A stretch of DNA of 59,592 nucleotides from Hyphomicrobiales bacterium (GTDB lineage Bacteria > Pseudomonadota > Alphaproteobacteria > Rhizobiales > Beijerinckiaceae): positions 1 through 59,592 of the forward strand of contig CANGLU010000012.1 of assembly GCA_947455025.1 (NCBI GenBank), in the 5' to 3' direction. The stretch's first letter is position 1. Each line of letters starts with the position of its first letter. The position numbers and the translations under genes are program-made. The notes under the pieces were generated by a model, which saw nothing but the letters and a program-made list of their open reading frames with translations, did not search any database and had not been told where the DNA came from. Of this stretch, positions 1 to 9,940 are shown one piece after another.

Positions 1-287
1 ATTCATTCAATCGAACTCCGGCGGCTATGCGCTTAAAGCAGGTTTACGGCCTGTTCACCCCATCGGTTCATAATTCCTTCAAAATGAACGCTATTTGGGC
101 GCTATGGCCCTTGAGAATGATTAAATTTATATCGATTTGAGGGGTTTGGCGTTGATATCGCTGGATAATTCAAAAATTTGGGCATCGTACCTACGAATAA
201 TTGCATATCCGTCCAAATTGGCGCTATGGTCGGTTTTGTGCGGTGCAAAAAACGGCGTCGGCACGGTCCATTGCGGGAGTTTATCGA
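1..287. other. Upstream region of phaZ, no gene seen
   Basis: I see no convincing coding region here. Open frames that cross it on the minus strand are antisense to the depolymerase gene and show no family resemblance. The stretch from about 118 to 200 is AT-rich and is a plausible place for the phaZ promoter, but I could not pick a clear pair of -35 and -10 boxes. A GGGAG ribosome-binding sequence at 275-279 belongs to phaZ. Confidence 0.4.
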
Positions 288-1577
288 ATGCAGTTGCCTT
301 ATTATATGTGGTATGAAGCGACCCATGCGCTTTTGGGCCCGGCACGCGCTTTGGCTGGATCGACCAAGCTGTTTTACAACAATCCCGTGAACCCGATGGC
401 GCATTCGCCGTTCGGCCGTAGCATTTCGGCGGCCTGCGAGATGTTTGAGCGGGCCACGCGGCGGTATGGCAAGCCGGAATTCAACTTCAAGGACATAACC
501 AGCGACGGCCAGACCGTTGCGATCATCGAGGAAGTGGTCTGGACCCAGCCCTTTTGCAACCTGCTTCATTTTCGCAAGCAAGGCGTGAAGAAGACCACTC
601 CGCAGCCGAAAGTGCTGATCGTCGCGCCGATGTCTGGCCATTACGCCACGCTGTTGCGCGGCACGGTCGAAGCGTTTTTGCCAAACCATGACGTCTACAT
701 CACCGATTGGACCGATGCCCGCACGGTGCCCTTGGGTCAGGGTCGGTTCGATCTCGATGACTATATCGATTACGTCATCGCCATGGCTCAGCTTTTGGGC
801 CCCGATGTGCATCTGATGGCCGTCTGCCAGCCTGCGGTTCCGGTGATCGCCGCGATTGCGCGGATGGAAGCGGAAGGCGATCCGTCAACACCCTATTCGA
901 TGACACTGATGGGCGGCCCTATTGATACGCGCGAAAGCCCGACCAAGGTCAATCAATTGGCGCAAGACCGCGGCATTGAGTGGTTTAAACAGAACTGCAT
1001 CGTTAAGGTGCCGTTGCCCAATCCTGGCTTTATGCGGGAAGTCTATCCGGGCTTTTTGCAGCTCTCGGGCTTTATGGCGATGAATATCGACCGCCATATC
1101 GAAGCGCATGGCGAAATGTTCAACCACCTCGTCCACGGCGATGGGGATTCAGCCGATAAGCACATCGATTTTTACGATGAATATATGGCGGTGATGGATC
1201 TGAACGCCGAGTTTTATCTGCAAACGGTTGATACCGTGTTTGTCCGCCACGCTTTGCCGAAAGGCGAGATGATGCACCGCGATAAGCCCGTTGATCTGAA
1301 GGCCATTCGTCGTTGCGCTTTGATGACGGTTGAAGGCGAGCGCGATGATATTTCGGGCGTTGGTCAAACCCAAGCTGCGCATACGCTCTGCGTCAATATT
1401 CCGGAAGAGCGCCGCGTTCACTGGATGCAGCCAAAAGTCGGCCATTACGGCGTGTTTAACGGCTCACGTTTCCGCAATGAAATTGCCCCCCGTATTGCGG
1501 CCTTCATGGCAGCAAGCGCGGAACAGCCTGCAAAATCCGTTAAAGGCAAAGCGTCGTTAAAAGTGGTTGGCGCGTAA
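288..1577 (+). CDS. phaZ: Intracellular polyhydroxyalkanoate depolymerase
   Basis: Hydrolyses stored polyhydroxybutyrate granules in the cytoplasm to release hydroxybutyrate oligomers. The 429-residue protein has the hallmark start MQLPYYMWYEATHALL of intracellular PhaZ and a nucleophile motif AVCQP with Cys at about residue 180. Known intracellular depolymerases use a cysteine at this place instead of the serine of secreted ones. The conserved C-terminal part with VGHYGVFNG closes the family domain. An open frame extends upstream to 201, but the ATG at 288 is preferred because GGGAG lies eight bases before it and the family begins there. No PHA synthase or phasin gene is in the window, so its partner genes lie elsewhere. 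Family assignment is firm; the polymer chain length it prefers is inferred. Confidence 0.93.
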   Translation: MQLPYYMWYEATHALLGPARALAGSTKLFYNNPVNPMAHSPFGRSISAACEMFERATRRYGKPEFNFKDITSDGQTVAIIEEVVWTQPFCNLLHFRKQGVKKTTPQPKVLIVAPMSGHYATLLRGTVEAFLPNHDVYITDWTDARTVPLGQGRFDLDDYIDYVIAMAQLLGPDVHLMAVCQPAVPVIAAIARMEAEGDPSTPYSMTLMGGPIDTRESPTKVNQLAQDRGIEWFKQNCIVKVPLPNPGFMREVYPGFLQLSGFMAMNIDRHIEAHGEMFNHLVHGDGDSADKHIDFYDEYMAVMDLNAEFYLQTVDTVFVRHALPKGEMMHRDKPVDLKAIRRCALMTVEGERDDISGVGQTQAAHTLCVNIPEERRVHWMQPKVGHYGVFNGSRFRNEIAPRIAAFMAASAEQPAKSVKGKASLKVVGA

Positions 1578-1628
1578 CAGGCTCGATCAAGAGATGACAA
1601 ACAGGCGATCAAAGGGCAGCATCGCCCG

Positions 1629-2375
1629 ATGATTCCCTTTTTGTCCCGTACGCCAAAAGCCCCTCCGCCGACGCATCTTGATATTCCGCATGGCGAGCAC
1701 ATTTTTCGCGTCGCATTAAAGCGCAGCGCGACGGCGCGGCGCTACACGTTGCGCGCCAGTGTGGTGAAGCGCGAAATCACCCTCACGATGCCGCTTAAGG
1801 GCAGTCTTGCCCAAGCCACCGATTTTGCCTTGCGTCATGGCGGATGGATTGCCGAGCGTCATAAGAAATTCGTAACCCCCATTCTGTGTCAACCGGGTTC
1901 GATTATTCCGTTCAGGGGTGAGCCGCATCTCGTTGAACATCGCCCACAAGCGCGCGGCACCGTCTGGATCGAAGTGAACGATAAAGGCGAAAACCTCATC
2001 ATCGTTGCGGGCAAAGCGGAATATACGCTTCGGCGGATCAAGGACTTTCTCAAAAAACAAGCGCATCACGATTTAGACCGCGCCGTTCAGCGCTACACCG
2101 TGATGCTTGGTCTGGCCGCACGGCACATTGCTTTAAAAGACACGACGAGCCGATGGGGTTCTTGCTCCAGTTCAGGCCGATTGAATTTTTCATGGCGGTT
2201 AATTTTGGCGCCACCTGAAATTCTCGAGTATCTCGCTGCGCATGAAGTAGCCCATCTCAAAGAGCTCAATCACTCAGCGCGTTATTGGCGCGTTGTCGAA
2301 AGCCTTTTTCCGGACTACGAAAAAGCCGAACTATGGTTGAAACGAAACGGCTCGTCGCTCCATCGCTACCAATAG
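1629..2375 (+). CDS. YgjP/SprT-like zinc metalloprotease (DUF45 family)
   Basis: A 248-residue protein of the YgjP-like M48-related family. The zinc-binding motif is visible as AAHEVAHLKELNHS, that is HExxH followed by a further His in the C-terminal third. The N-terminal half contains the family's strand-rich region (LRASVVKREITLTMP) and the motif DTTSRWGSCSSSGRLNFSW, which is characteristic of the family. The physiological substrate of these proteins is unknown, so no pathway is assigned. It follows phaZ on the same strand after 51 bases and could be co-transcribed with it. It is convergent with the downstream penicillin-binding protein gene, whose stop is ten bases away. No signal peptide is seen, so it is probably cytoplasmic. 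Confidence 0.85.
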   Translation: MIPFLSRTPKAPPPTHLDIPHGEHIFRVALKRSATARRYTLRASVVKREITLTMPLKGSLAQATDFALRHGGWIAERHKKFVTPILCQPGSIIPFRGEPHLVEHRPQARGTVWIEVNDKGENLIIVAGKAEYTLRRIKDFLKKQAHHDLDRAVQRYTVMLGLAARHIALKDTTSRWGSCSSSGRLNFSWRLILAPPEILEYLAAHEVAHLKELNHSARYWRVVESLFPDYEKAELWLKRNGSSLHRYQ

Positions 2376-2385
2376 AGCGAAGCGT

Positions 2386-4488
2386 TTAATTGCCAGCGGG
2401 AACAGGCGCCGAGGGACGAAGCGCAGGGGCCGTGTCGGTTGGTTTTCCGGATATCCAAGGCAAGTTCCATCCCGCAAATAAATCTGCGGGCGGGGTGTCG
2501 CTTGCAGGCAGCGGAGCGGGCGCTGTTTTGGCCAAGGCTTGCTTCATATAACGCGACCAAATTTCAACCGGAAGACTTCCACCTGCCACATGTTTCGTTG
2601 GCGAGTTGTCATCATTGCCCAACCAAATTCCGGTGACCAATGAGCTTGTATACCCAATGAACCACGCATCACGAAAATCTTGGCTCGTGCCGGTTTTTCC
2701 GGCGGCATCCCAGCCGGGCAAATCGGCTTTCTTGGCGGTACCGCTTTTAAGCGTCTCGCGCATCATCACATTAAGTTCGGCGAGATGAGCCGAATCGATC
2801 ACTTGTCGCGATTGGCTATCGGCGCGTGTATAAATGAGGTCACCATCGCGTGAAATAACTTCGGTGATGATATAGGGGCTGATCAAAATACCGCCATTGG
2901 CGAAACTCGTATAAGCGCCCGTCAGTTCAAGCGGCGTTACGACAGAGGTACCCAGGGCGATGGACGCATTAACGTCGAGTTTTGATTTAATGCCGAGTCT
3001 TTGTGCCACATTCGCCACTGTCCTTGGCCCCACTTCTAAACCAAGCCTTACAGCAACGGTGTTAAGCGACTGCGATAGGCCTTCGGTTAAGGTCACGGGG
3101 CCGCGATAATCTTTCGCATAGTTTTCAGGCTGCCATCCTTTGATATTGATGGGCGCATCATCGCGTAGGGTTTCGGGCGTAAGGCCTTTTTCAAGCGCCG
3201 CCAAATAAACAAAAGGTTTGAAGGCAGAGCCGGGTTGTCGTTTGGCACTTGTTGCACGGTCGAACTGGCTGTCGGCATAAGAGCGTCCACCGACAAGCGC
3301 GCGAATGGCACCGTCACCATCGAGCGAAACAAGCGCGCCTTGGGTCACGCCATATTTTGCTCCTTTGATTTGAAGCTCTTCGGTCACCGCCTTTTCCGCG
3401 TAAGATTGCATCAACGGATTAATCGTGGTGGTGACTATGACGTCGCCATCAATGGTGCCAACAAGATCATCGAGCACATCGATCACATGATCGGCCGCAT
3501 AGAGGATCGATCCGATCCCCTTAGGCTTGGCAGCCTCAGCCGGATGGGCAAGAGCCTCTTTCATTTGCGGCTCGGTTATAAACCCCTCGCGCTGCATCGC
3601 AGCCAGCACCAAAGCCCCACGGGCATGGGCCGCATCGGGATTGCGGTTAGGTGCAAGACGGGAAGGCGATTGCACCAATCCACCCAAAATGGCCGCTTCA
3701 GCTATGGTAACTTCGCGCGCCGATTTTCCAAAATATTTCTGCGCCGCACCTTCAACGCCATAAGCGCCCGCGCCAAAATAAACGCGATTGAGATAGAGTT
3801 CGAGAATTTGATCTTTACTGAATTTCTGCTCCAGCCAAAGAGCAAGGATAGCTTCTTGAATTTTACGCGAGGCCGTTCGCTCTTGCGTCAGAAATAAATT
3901 TTTCGCGAGCTGCTGCGTGAGGGTTGAGCCGCCTTGAATACCACCGCCGACACGTATCACATTTTTAACAACAGCACGCGCAATGCCGATCGGATCGATT
4001 CCCCAATGGCTATAGAATCGATGGTCTTCAATGGCGATAAAGGCCTGCGGCAAATATTTTGGTAATTCGTTCAGCGCAACTTCGCGTCCGCCTGTTTCAC
4101 CGCGATTGGCCAGCAGGCTTCCGTCGGATCCCAAAATGGCAATATTGGGTGGCCGCTTCGGTACGGCCAATTGATCAATAGGCGGCAATTTCGAGGCGTG
4201 AAAAGCAATCAGGCCACACAGCGCAATAAAGCCCCACAGACCAAGAACAGTAGCCCAATAAAACGCACGCCCGATCAATGAACGGCGTTTTTTCTCTGGC
4301 GGTTTATTTTTTTGACGCGAGCCGCGGTTATTCCGCCGTTCGGTTTGGCTTTCGGCGGGCTCGGGTTCCGGTGGGCGCTTTTGCACGCGCTTTGTTGATT
4401 TAGCGGTCGCGTTTTCGTCCGCCACGCGTCGCGCAGGCGGAGCGCCGTCTTCAAAATACGGCTCGCGTCTATCGCGCTTATCGTTCAT
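2386..4488 (-). CDS. Bifunctional class A penicillin-binding protein (PBP1A family)
   Basis: Polymerises and crosslinks peptidoglycan at the inner membrane. The 700-residue protein has a charged, Pro/Arg-rich cytoplasmic tail (1-70), one membrane segment at about 75-97, and a GT51 glycosyltransferase domain with the catalytic Glu in AIEDHRFYSHWGID (about E154) and GGSTLTQQLAKN. The transpeptidase domain has SAFK (S421, K424), SLN (475-477) and KTGTS (599-603). All expected catalytic motifs are present. The frame extends to a TTG at 4524, but the ATG at 4488 gives the usual charged start. It is a stand-alone gene 70-odd bases downstream of accD on the same strand. It is shorter than E. coli PBP1A (about 850 residues) because it lacks the extra OB-like insertion; a PBP1C assignment is less likely because no C-terminal extension is seen. 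Confidence 0.92.
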   Translation of the reverse strand: MNDKRDRREPYFEDGAPPARRVADENATAKSTKRVQKRPPEPEPAESQTERRNNRGSRQKNKPPEKKRRSLIGRAFYWATVLGLWGFIALCGLIAFHASKLPPIDQLAVPKRPPNIAILGSDGSLLANRGETGGREVALNELPKYLPQAFIAIEDHRFYSHWGIDPIGIARAVVKNVIRVGGGIQGGSTLTQQLAKNLFLTQERTASRKIQEAILALWLEQKFSKDQILELYLNRVYFGAGAYGVEGAAQKYFGKSAREVTIAEAAILGGLVQSPSRLAPNRNPDAAHARGALVLAAMQREGFITEPQMKEALAHPAEAAKPKGIGSILYAADHVIDVLDDLVGTIDGDVIVTTTINPLMQSYAEKAVTEELQIKGAKYGVTQGALVSLDGDGAIRALVGGRSYADSQFDRATSAKRQPGSAFKPFVYLAALEKGLTPETLRDDAPINIKGWQPENYAKDYRGPVTLTEGLSQSLNTVAVRLGLEVGPRTVANVAQRLGIKSKLDVNASIALGTSVVTPLELTGAYTSFANGGILISPYIITEVISRDGDLIYTRADSQSRQVIDSAHLAELNVMMRETLKSGTAKKADLPGWDAAGKTGTSQDFRDAWFIGYTSSLVTGIWLGNDDNSPTKHVAGGSLPVEIWSRYMKQALAKTAPAPLPASDTPPADLFAGWNLPWISGKPTDTAPALRPSAPVPAGN

Positions 4489-4594
4489 GCCCGTTGAATC
4501 TCGCCGCCCACACCGCTCAGGCAAGCTCTATCAAGCCGCGATTAAGCAGCGGTTAAGGCCTACCCACGATATCAATTCACGTCGTATGAAGCGT

Positions 4595-5464
4595 TCAGGC
4601 GGCCTTTTTGGGCGCATTGGTAAGGGTGCGGCATAGGCGTGCGATAGTGGCCTTCAACTCATGCCGATGCACAACCATATCCACCATGCCATGGGCTTTA
4701 AGAAATTCGGAGCGCTGAAAGCCTTCTGGCAATTTCTCACGGATGGTTTGCTCAATCACCCGCGGTCCGGCAAAGCCGATCAACGCGCCCGGCTCGGCAA
4801 TGTGAATATCGCCCAGCATCGCGTAGGAGGCCGTCACGCCGCCGGTCGTCGGATTGGTAAGCACAACGATATAGGGCAGTCTTGCATCGCGCAGGCAACG
4901 CACAGCAACGGTTGTACGGGGCATTTGCATCAGCGAGAACATGCCTTCTTGCATACGCGCGCCGCCGGAGGAGGCGAAGAGCACGAAAGGCGTCTTCTTC
5001 TGAATGGCGGTTTCCATGCCTTTGATCACGGCTTCACCAGCCGCCATTCCAAGCGAGCCACCCATAAAATCGAAATCCTGCACGCCGATCGTCAGATTGA
5101 CGCCTTCAACTTTGCCGGTTGCGATTTTTACGGCATCAATCAACTGCGTCTTTGTCTTTGCATCCCGCAAGCGATCCACATACCGCTTTTCATCGCGAAA
5201 TTTGAGTGGATCAAGCGGCACTTCCGGCAGTGCAATTTCTTCATAGACGCCATCGTCAAACATCGACTTCAAGCGCGGCACGGCGGCCAACCGCATATGA
5301 TAATCCGAGCCTGGAATAACGTTTAAATTGGCTTCAACATCTTTGGAGAAGACGAGTTGGCCGCTCTCCGGACATTTGATCCAAAGATTTTGTGGCGTAT
5401 CACGTTTCAAAAACGACCTGATCTTGGGTCTGACGACATTGGAGATCCAGTTCATCGTTTCCAT
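4595..5464 (-). CDS. accD: Acetyl-CoA carboxylase carboxyltransferase subunit beta
   Basis: Beta subunit of the carboxyltransferase that moves CO2 from biotin to acetyl-CoA, forming malonyl-CoA for fatty acid synthesis. The 289-residue protein contains [26 protein letters not shown] and [17 protein letters not shown], which are family hallmarks that bind CoA. The N-terminal region that forms a four-cysteine zinc ribbon in E. coli has a single Cys (about C31 in IKCPESGQ). From memory, alphaproteobacterial homologues share this reduction. The ATG at 5464 is chosen over TTG at 5470 because AAGGA sits about eight bases upstream. The gene follows trpA by 21 bases and is likely co-transcribed with trpFBA. 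The usual next gene in Rhizobiales, folC, is not adjacent here but lies at 11.4 kb. Confidence 0.95.
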   Translation of the reverse strand: METMNWISNVVRPKIRSFLKRDTPQNLWIKCPESGQLVFSKDVEANLNVIPGSDYHMRLAAVPRLKSMFDDGVYEEIALPEVPLDPLKFRDEKRYVDRLRDAKTKTQLIDAVKIATGKVEGVNLTIGVQDFDFMGGSLGMAAGEAVIKGMETAIQKKTPFVLFASSGGARMQEGMFSLMQMPRTTVAVRCLRDARLPYIVVLTNPTTGGVTASYAMLGDIHIAEPGALIGFAGPRVIEQTIREKLPEGFQRSEFLKAHGMVDMVVHRHELKATIARLCRTLTNAPKKAA

Positions 5465-5485
5465 AGCCAATTCCTTTTCGTCGAC

Positions 5486-6313
5486 TTACTTTTTAACGGC
5501 GCGAACGCCGGCCGCGATTTCGCTGACAAGGGTTGTCACCGCACCAATTGTTTTCGCAGTCGATTTGCCATCCGCATCAAGCGACTTTCGCACAGCTTCC
5601 ACCAGTGCCGATCCAACAACAACACCATCAGCACCCTTTGCGATGGCAGAGGCATCGGCTGCAGTCTTTACCCCAAATCCCACGGCTACTGGTAAATGGG
5701 TATGAGCCTTTATCCGCGCAACGGCCGTAGCCACTTTGCTGAAATCGGGCGTGGCTGAACCGGTGATACCTGTAATTGAAACGTAATACACAAAGCCCGA
5801 TGTATTCGAGAGCACTTTCGGCAAGCGCTTTTCATCGGTCGTGGGCGTGGCAAGCCGAATAAAATTCAAACCTGCTTTAAGGGCCGGTTTGCACAATTCA
5901 TCATCTTCTTCCGGTGGGCAATCGACAACGATCAAGCCGTCAATTCCCGCGTCTTTGGCGTCTTTGAGAAAACTTTCAACGCCATAGATGTAAATCGGGT
6001 TGAAATAGCCCATCAAGATGATGGGTGTTTCCGCATTGCTTGCCCGAAAGGCGCGAACCAGATCAATCGTGCTGTGCAGTGTTTCACCATTCGCCAAAGC
6101 GCGCAGACCAGCCGCTTGAATAGCCGGTCCATCGGCCATCGGATCGGTGAAGGGCATGCCGATTTCAATGAGATCAGCGCCAGCCTTTGGCAAAGCCTTG
6201 ATGATGTCGAGCGAGGTTGCATGGTCGGGATCGCCCGCCATTACAAAGGTGACGAGCGCCGCGCGCCCTTCAGCTTTGAGGGTTGCAAAGCGTGTATCAA
6301 TACGTGTTGTCAT
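5486..6313 (-). CDS. trpA: Tryptophan synthase alpha chain
   Basis: Cleaves indole-3-glycerol phosphate to indole and glyceraldehyde 3-phosphate, passing indole to TrpB. The 275-residue TIM barrel has the catalytic Glu in [17 protein letters not shown] (about E50) and the catalytic Asp in the same motif (about D61), the same places as E49 and D60 of the Salmonella enzyme. Phosphate-binding loops VGFGVKT and [10 protein letters not shown] are intact. The start is the ATG at 6313, whose first bases overlap the trpB stop in an ATGA arrangement, so the two genes are translationally coupled. The upstream extension of the frame to 6370 lies inside trpB and is not real. It forms part of trpF-trpB-trpA-accD. 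Confidence 0.97.
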   Translation of the reverse strand: MTTRIDTRFATLKAEGRAALVTFVMAGDPDHATSLDIIKALPKAGADLIEIGMPFTDPMADGPAIQAAGLRALANGETLHSTIDLVRAFRASNAETPIILMGYFNPIYIYGVESFLKDAKDAGIDGLIVVDCPPEEDDELCKPALKAGLNFIRLATPTTDEKRLPKVLSNTSGFVYYVSITGITGSATPDFSKVATAVARIKAHTHLPVAVGFGVKTAADASAIAKGADGVVVGSALVEAVRKSLDADGKSTAKTIGAVTTLVSEIAAGVRAVKK

Positions 6314-7530
6314 TCCATGCCACCCAAATGCTCGGCTACCGAGAAAATATCTTTGTCCCCGCGACCGCACAGATTGACGATCATGAGATGATCTTTTGGC
6401 TTCGTCGCAGCAATTTCAACCGCACGAGCAATAGCGTGTGCTGGCTCTAAGGCCGGAATAATTCCTTCGAGTTTTGAAAGAAGTTGAAACGCTTCCAGCG
6501 CTTCTGAATCTGTTGTCGAGAGATAGGTCACGCGGCCTGTATCATGCAGCCATGCATGTTCAGGCCCGATGCCGGGATAATCCAGTCCAGCCGAGATGGA
6601 ATGCGCTTCGGCAATTTGGCCATCGGCATCCATCAACAAATAGGTGCGGTTGCCATGGAGAACACCAGGACGTCCGCCATTGAGCGATGCCGCATGCGCG
6701 CCGGAAGCAACGCCATGGCCTGCCGCTTCAACGCCATAGATCGCTACGGAAGCATCGTCGAGGAAAGGATGGAACAGCCCGATTGCATTAGAGCCGCCGC
6801 CGATACAAGCGACGAGCGAATCCGGTAAGCGGCCTTCGCGCTCGAGCATTTGTTCGCGCGCTTCTTTACCGATGATCGATTGAAAATCACGCACCATCAT
6901 CGGGTAGGGGTGAGGCCCTGCCGATGTGCCAATGCAATAAAAGGTATCTTCCACATTCGAAACCCAATCGCGCAGCGCTTCATTCATCGCGTCTTTGAGC
7001 GTCTTGGAACCTGACACGACAGGAACGATCTCCGCTCCCAACATGCGCATACGGAACACATTCGGCTTTTGCCGTTCCACATCGACGGCGCCCATATAGA
7101 CGACGCATTTAAGCCCGAAGCGCGCACAGGCCGTAGCCGTTGCGACGCCATGTTGACCCGCACCTGTCTCGGCAATAATGCGCGTTTTACCCATGCGGCG
7201 GGCCAACAAAATTTGGCCGAGCACATTGTTGATTTTATGCGCACCAGTATGGTTGAGCTCATCGCGCTTCAAATAGATTTTGGCGCCGCCAACATGCTCG
7301 GTAAGACGTTCGGCAAAATAGAGCGGGCTAGGGCGGCCGACATAATGCGTGTGGAACGAGGTAAGCTCCGCGTGAAACGCCGGATCGGCTTTCGCTTCGG
7401 TATAGGCTTTTTCGAGATCGAGAATGAGCGGCATCAGGGTTTCGGCGACAAAGCGACCACCGAAATTACCAAAATGCCCCGTCTCATCCGGTCCCGTCCG
7501 GAACGAGTTGAGCGTCTGCTGAATGGTCAT
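6310..7530 (-). CDS. trpB: Tryptophan synthase beta chain
   Basis: PLP enzyme that condenses indole with L-serine to give L-tryptophan, in an alpha2-beta2 complex with TrpA. The 406-residue protein has the PLP lysine in HTGAHKINN (about K99), the phosphate-binding GGGSNAIG, and the N-terminal [15 protein letters not shown] typical of TrpB1. ATGA overlaps link it both to trpF upstream (7527-7530) and trpA downstream (6310-6313). This indicates a single transcript with coupled translation and fits the fixed subunit ratio. Full length, no anomalies. Confidence 0.98.
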   Translation of the reverse strand: MTIQQTLNSFRTGPDETGHFGNFGGRFVAETLMPLILDLEKAYTEAKADPAFHAELTSFHTHYVGRPSPLYFAERLTEHVGGAKIYLKRDELNHTGAHKINNVLGQILLARRMGKTRIIAETGAGQHGVATATACARFGLKCVVYMGAVDVERQKPNVFRMRMLGAEIVPVVSGSKTLKDAMNEALRDWVSNVEDTFYCIGTSAGPHPYPMMVRDFQSIIGKEAREQMLEREGRLPDSLVACIGGGSNAIGLFHPFLDDASVAIYGVEAAGHGVASGAHAASLNGGRPGVLHGNRTYLLMDADGQIAEAHSISAGLDYPGIGPEHAWLHDTGRVTYLSTTDSEALEAFQLLSKLEGIIPALEPAHAIARAVEIAATKPKDHLMIVNLCGRGDKDIFSVAEHLGGME

Positions 7531-8201
7531 CGAGCCGTATTCCTTCCCAATCTTGCCCTATCCGCCTCGCGAGCGGCCTCAATAAAAGCTTTGATCCGAA
7601 CCGGATCTTTAACGCCTAGTGCGCTTTCAACACCAGAGGATACATCGACGCCCTGCGCAGCCGAAATCCTTATGGCTTCAGCAACATTGGCAGGATCCAA
7701 CCCACCTGAGACCATAAAGGGCTTTGCAAGGTCAAGTCCCGCTAACAGGTGCCAATCAAACCGCACACCGTTTCCGCCCGGCAAATCGGCACCTTTTGGT
7801 GGCTTGGCATCCAATAAAAGCCAATCTACCACGGTTTCATAGCCGCGCGCCGTCTGTATATCGTCCGAATTGGAAATACCGACGGCTTTAATCAGGGGCA
7901 GGCCAAATGTCGCACGGATCGCTGCGACACGCTCCGGAGCCTCCGAGCCGTGTAGTTGGAGCATATCGGGCTTCAGTGCACCGATGATGGCCGCAATCGC
8001 ATCATCATCGGCATCAACCAGTAAGGCTATTTTTTGGGCGCGTCCTTGCACAAGCTTGCCAAGCGTTTGCGCTTCTTGATGGGTGATGTGGCGCGGCGAT
8101 TTCGCAAAAAACACGAATCCGACCCAATCCGCCCCCGCATCTAAAGCAACAGCCAGCGTTTCAGGCGTTTTTAATCCGCAAATTTTGATGATCGTGGACA
8201 T
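7527..8201 (-). CDS. trpF: Phosphoribosylanthranilate isomerase
   Basis: Catalyses the Amadori rearrangement of N-(5'-phosphoribosyl)anthranilate in tryptophan synthesis. The 224-residue TIM barrel shows the catalytic Cys in [10 protein letters not shown] near the N-terminus and the general acid Asp in LLVDADDD, plus LQLHGSE and DVSSGVES, all family motifs. The start is taken as the ATG at 8201; a TTG at 8231 in the same frame would add ten residues without family support. The stop overlaps the trpB start. trpE, trpD and trpC are absent from the window, the usual split arrangement in alphaproteobacteria. Confidence 0.96.
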   Translation of the reverse strand: MSTIIKICGLKTPETLAVALDAGADWVGFVFFAKSPRHITHQEAQTLGKLVQGRAQKIALLVDADDDAIAAIIGALKPDMLQLHGSEAPERVAAIRATFGLPLIKAVGISNSDDIQTARGYETVVDWLLLDAKPPKGADLPGGNGVRFDWHLLAGLDLAKPFMVSGGLDPANVAEAIRISAAQGVDVSSGVESALGVKDPVRIKAFIEAAREADRARLGRNTAR

Positions 8202-8255
8202 AGGAACGGTTTCGCACAGCGTCTGAGGCAAGTCTATATCGGCGGTGAATTTGAT

Positions 8256-9209
8256 TTACGCCTGCCCGAGACGATCCCAAACGAGCATCGCGGCAGCCAA
8301 ATCCTCAATCGAGGCGCCAACCGACTTAAACATCGTAATTTCCTGCGAACTGGCCCTGCCGCGGTGTTTTCCGCGCGTCAAATCATATAAATCGGCCCTG
8401 ATATCGCTTTCACGGATGATACCGGCGGCGAGCGGTTGGGCGTAATCGCCGCCCTCTTTTAAAGCGCCGCCGCGGGTGTCGCAGAAGAGGCTTGCGCGTT
8501 TGACCGCCTCGTCATCGGTTTCCCGCATCGAGGGTTTAAACGCTCCAACGCAATCCAGATGCGCGCCCGCCTTCAGCCATTCGCCGCGAACGAGCGGTTC
8601 GTTTGACAAAGTAGCGGTCGAAATCAGATCGGCCTCGCGCACCGCCGCCTCTAAATCGGTGACCGCACGGACGGGATAGCCTTCCTGCCGCAAGTCGGCA
8701 GCCACGGCCTCGGCGCGCTCGGGACGATGGTTCCAGAGCGAAACCTCCTTGATCGGACTCGTCGCGCAATGGGCTTTGATGAAGAACGGGGCAAGCGCGC
8801 CTGCGCCCACCATCACCATGTTCGACGCGTCCGGCCGCGCGCAATACCGCGCTGCAAGCGCCGAGGCCGCCGCGGTCCGCCACACGGTGAGCCTCGCCCC
8901 ATCCATCGCGACTAATGGCGCACCCGTTGCGCCATCGAGCAAAAGATAGGTGCCCATCACCGCCGGAAGTGCCTTGGCCCCATTGCCCGGATAGACGGTC
9001 ACAATCTTGGTGCCGACAAAAGGTGCTTCCGCGTCACGACCGGTCCAAGCCGGCATCAAAAGAAGCGTCGCATCCGCATCCGGACGCTCGATTTCATGGT
9101 GATGCCGTACGGGGGGCACAATTTCCGCGCGAAAGGCGTGGGCCAGCGCATCGGCCAATAAAACGGGATCCAACGCTGCGTCGATATCGGCGGCCGATAG
9201 AACTTTCAT
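8256..9209 (-). CDS. Ornithine cyclodeaminase/mu-crystallin family, probable delta1-pyrroline-2-carboxylate reductase
   Basis: A 317-residue NAD(P)-dependent enzyme. The substrate half has GTKIVTVYPGN with the conserved Lys; the nucleotide half has the Rossmann motif MVGAGALAPFFIKAH. The family contains ornithine cyclodeaminases, alanine dehydrogenases and delta1-pyrroline-2-carboxylate (Pyr2C) reductases. The Pyr2C reductase reading is favoured because a trans-3-hydroxy-L-proline dehydratase, whose product is Pyr2C, is encoded at 13196 in the same window. A GAGGA sequence precedes the ATG at 9209. The gene sits between lapA and trpF with gaps of 20 and 54 bases, so it is probably co-transcribed with housekeeping genes and not with the dehydratase. 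Family firm, substrate inferred. Confidence 0.8.
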   Translation of the reverse strand: MKVLSAADIDAALDPVLLADALAHAFRAEIVPPVRHHHEIERPDADATLLLMPAWTGRDAEAPFVGTKIVTVYPGNGAKALPAVMGTYLLLDGATGAPLVAMDGARLTVWRTAAASALAARYCARPDASNMVMVGAGALAPFFIKAHCATSPIKEVSLWNHRPERAEAVAADLRQEGYPVRAVTDLEAAVREADLISTATLSNEPLVRGEWLKAGAHLDCVGAFKPSMRETDDEAVKRASLFCDTRGGALKEGGDYAQPLAAGIIRESDIRADLYDLTRGKHRGRASSQEITMFKSVGASIEDLAAAMLVWDRLGQA

Positions 9210-9229
9210 GAGATCCTCGTGGCTTTCAT

Positions 9230-9565
9230 TCAGCCGATAAAGGGAGCAGGGGGCAGGTGCTTATCAGCGCGCACTTCAGCGCGCTCATCCATCTGGCGGC
9301 GCTGCATTTCGATGGTCCGCAGATGCGAGCGAACCGCCCGCCTGTGCCGCCCTTGCGAAAGCCACATCGCCGTACCGCCAATAAGGACACCGACCATCAC
9401 GCCCACAAAAATCGGCAGAAAAAGCGGCATTTCAAAGGTAGGCGGCGGATCGATCACGTCAAAAGGGTCAAGCCGCAGCGTAATGAAGGCGCGATTGGCA
9501 AGCGCGAAGCTCACCATCACCACCGCCACGGGAACAAGAATAACCGCCCGCAGCCATGCCTTCAT
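9230..9565 (-). CDS. lapA: LapA-domain (DUF1049) membrane protein
   Basis: A 111-residue inner-membrane protein with two hydrophobic segments, at about 7-27 and 46-68, and a charged helical C-terminus (MQRRQMDERAEVRADK). This layout and the position next to ihfB identify it as LapA-like; in E. coli LapA works with LapB in controlling LPS synthesis through LpxC turnover. Only the membrane-anchored part is seen here, and a LapB partner is not encoded in the window. An AGAGGA sequence lies just before the ATG. It is 22 bases from ihfB and likely shares its transcript. Confidence 0.8.
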   Translation of the reverse strand: MKAWLRAVILVPVAVVMVSFALANRAFITLRLDPFDVIDPPPTFEMPLFLPIFVGVMVGVLIGGTAMWLSQGRHRRAVRSHLRTIEMQRRQMDERAEVRADKHLPPAPFIG

Positions 9566-9587
9566 GATATCCTCTTGGCTTAATCGC

Positions 9588-9881
9588 TCAGCCGCGTGGC
9601 GCTTCCATATTCAGGCGGAAGCGCATTTCTTTGCCAGCTTTGAACACCGGCACCACCTTCTCGGCGACCGACACATGTTCGCCGGTGCGCGGATTGCGGC
9701 CGAGGCGGGCATCGCGCTTTTTCACAGAAAACGCGCCAAAGCCACGAATTTCGACCCGATCGCCCCGTGCTAACGCATCAACAATCTCATCGAGGATGGC
9801 GTTTACGACATTTTCCGCGTCGCGTTGATAAAGTTCCGGATATTGATCCGCAATTTTTTGAACGAGTTCTGACTTAATCAT
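9588..9881 (-). CDS. ihfB: Integration host factor beta subunit
   Basis: DNA-bending protein that forms a heterodimer with IhfA and shapes promoters, replication origins and recombination sites. The 97-residue protein begins [17 protein letters not shown] and contains the arm sequence [10 protein letters not shown] with the intercalating proline, and the dimer core [11 protein letters not shown]. The start is the ATG at 9881; eight extra residues encoded upstream are not part of the family. The ihfA gene is not in the window. Because rpoN is also encoded here at 45.5 kb, IHF is a plausible co-factor for sigma-54 promoters in this organism, although no such site was verified. Confidence 0.96.
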   Translation of the reverse strand: MIKSELVQKIADQYPELYQRDAENVVNAILDEIVDALARGDRVEIRGFGAFSVKKRDARLGRNPRTGEHVSVAEKVVPVFKAGKEMRFRLNMEAPRG

Positions 9882-9940
9882 TCTGCTTCTTCTATCTTCA
9901 AACAACGATGGCGGATCGAAACCCTTGTAACTATTAGATC

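Noticed and set aside
102-812. Long minus-strand frame antisense to phaZ
   Set aside because: Rich in Arg and His with no domain; it is the mirror of a well-supported gene.
3235-3897. 220-residue plus-strand frame inside the penicillin-binding protein gene
   Set aside because: The minus-strand gene has all catalytic motifs; the plus frame shows no family pattern.
4661-5326. 221-residue plus-strand frame across accD
   Set aside because: Antisense to accD, His-rich composition, no motif.
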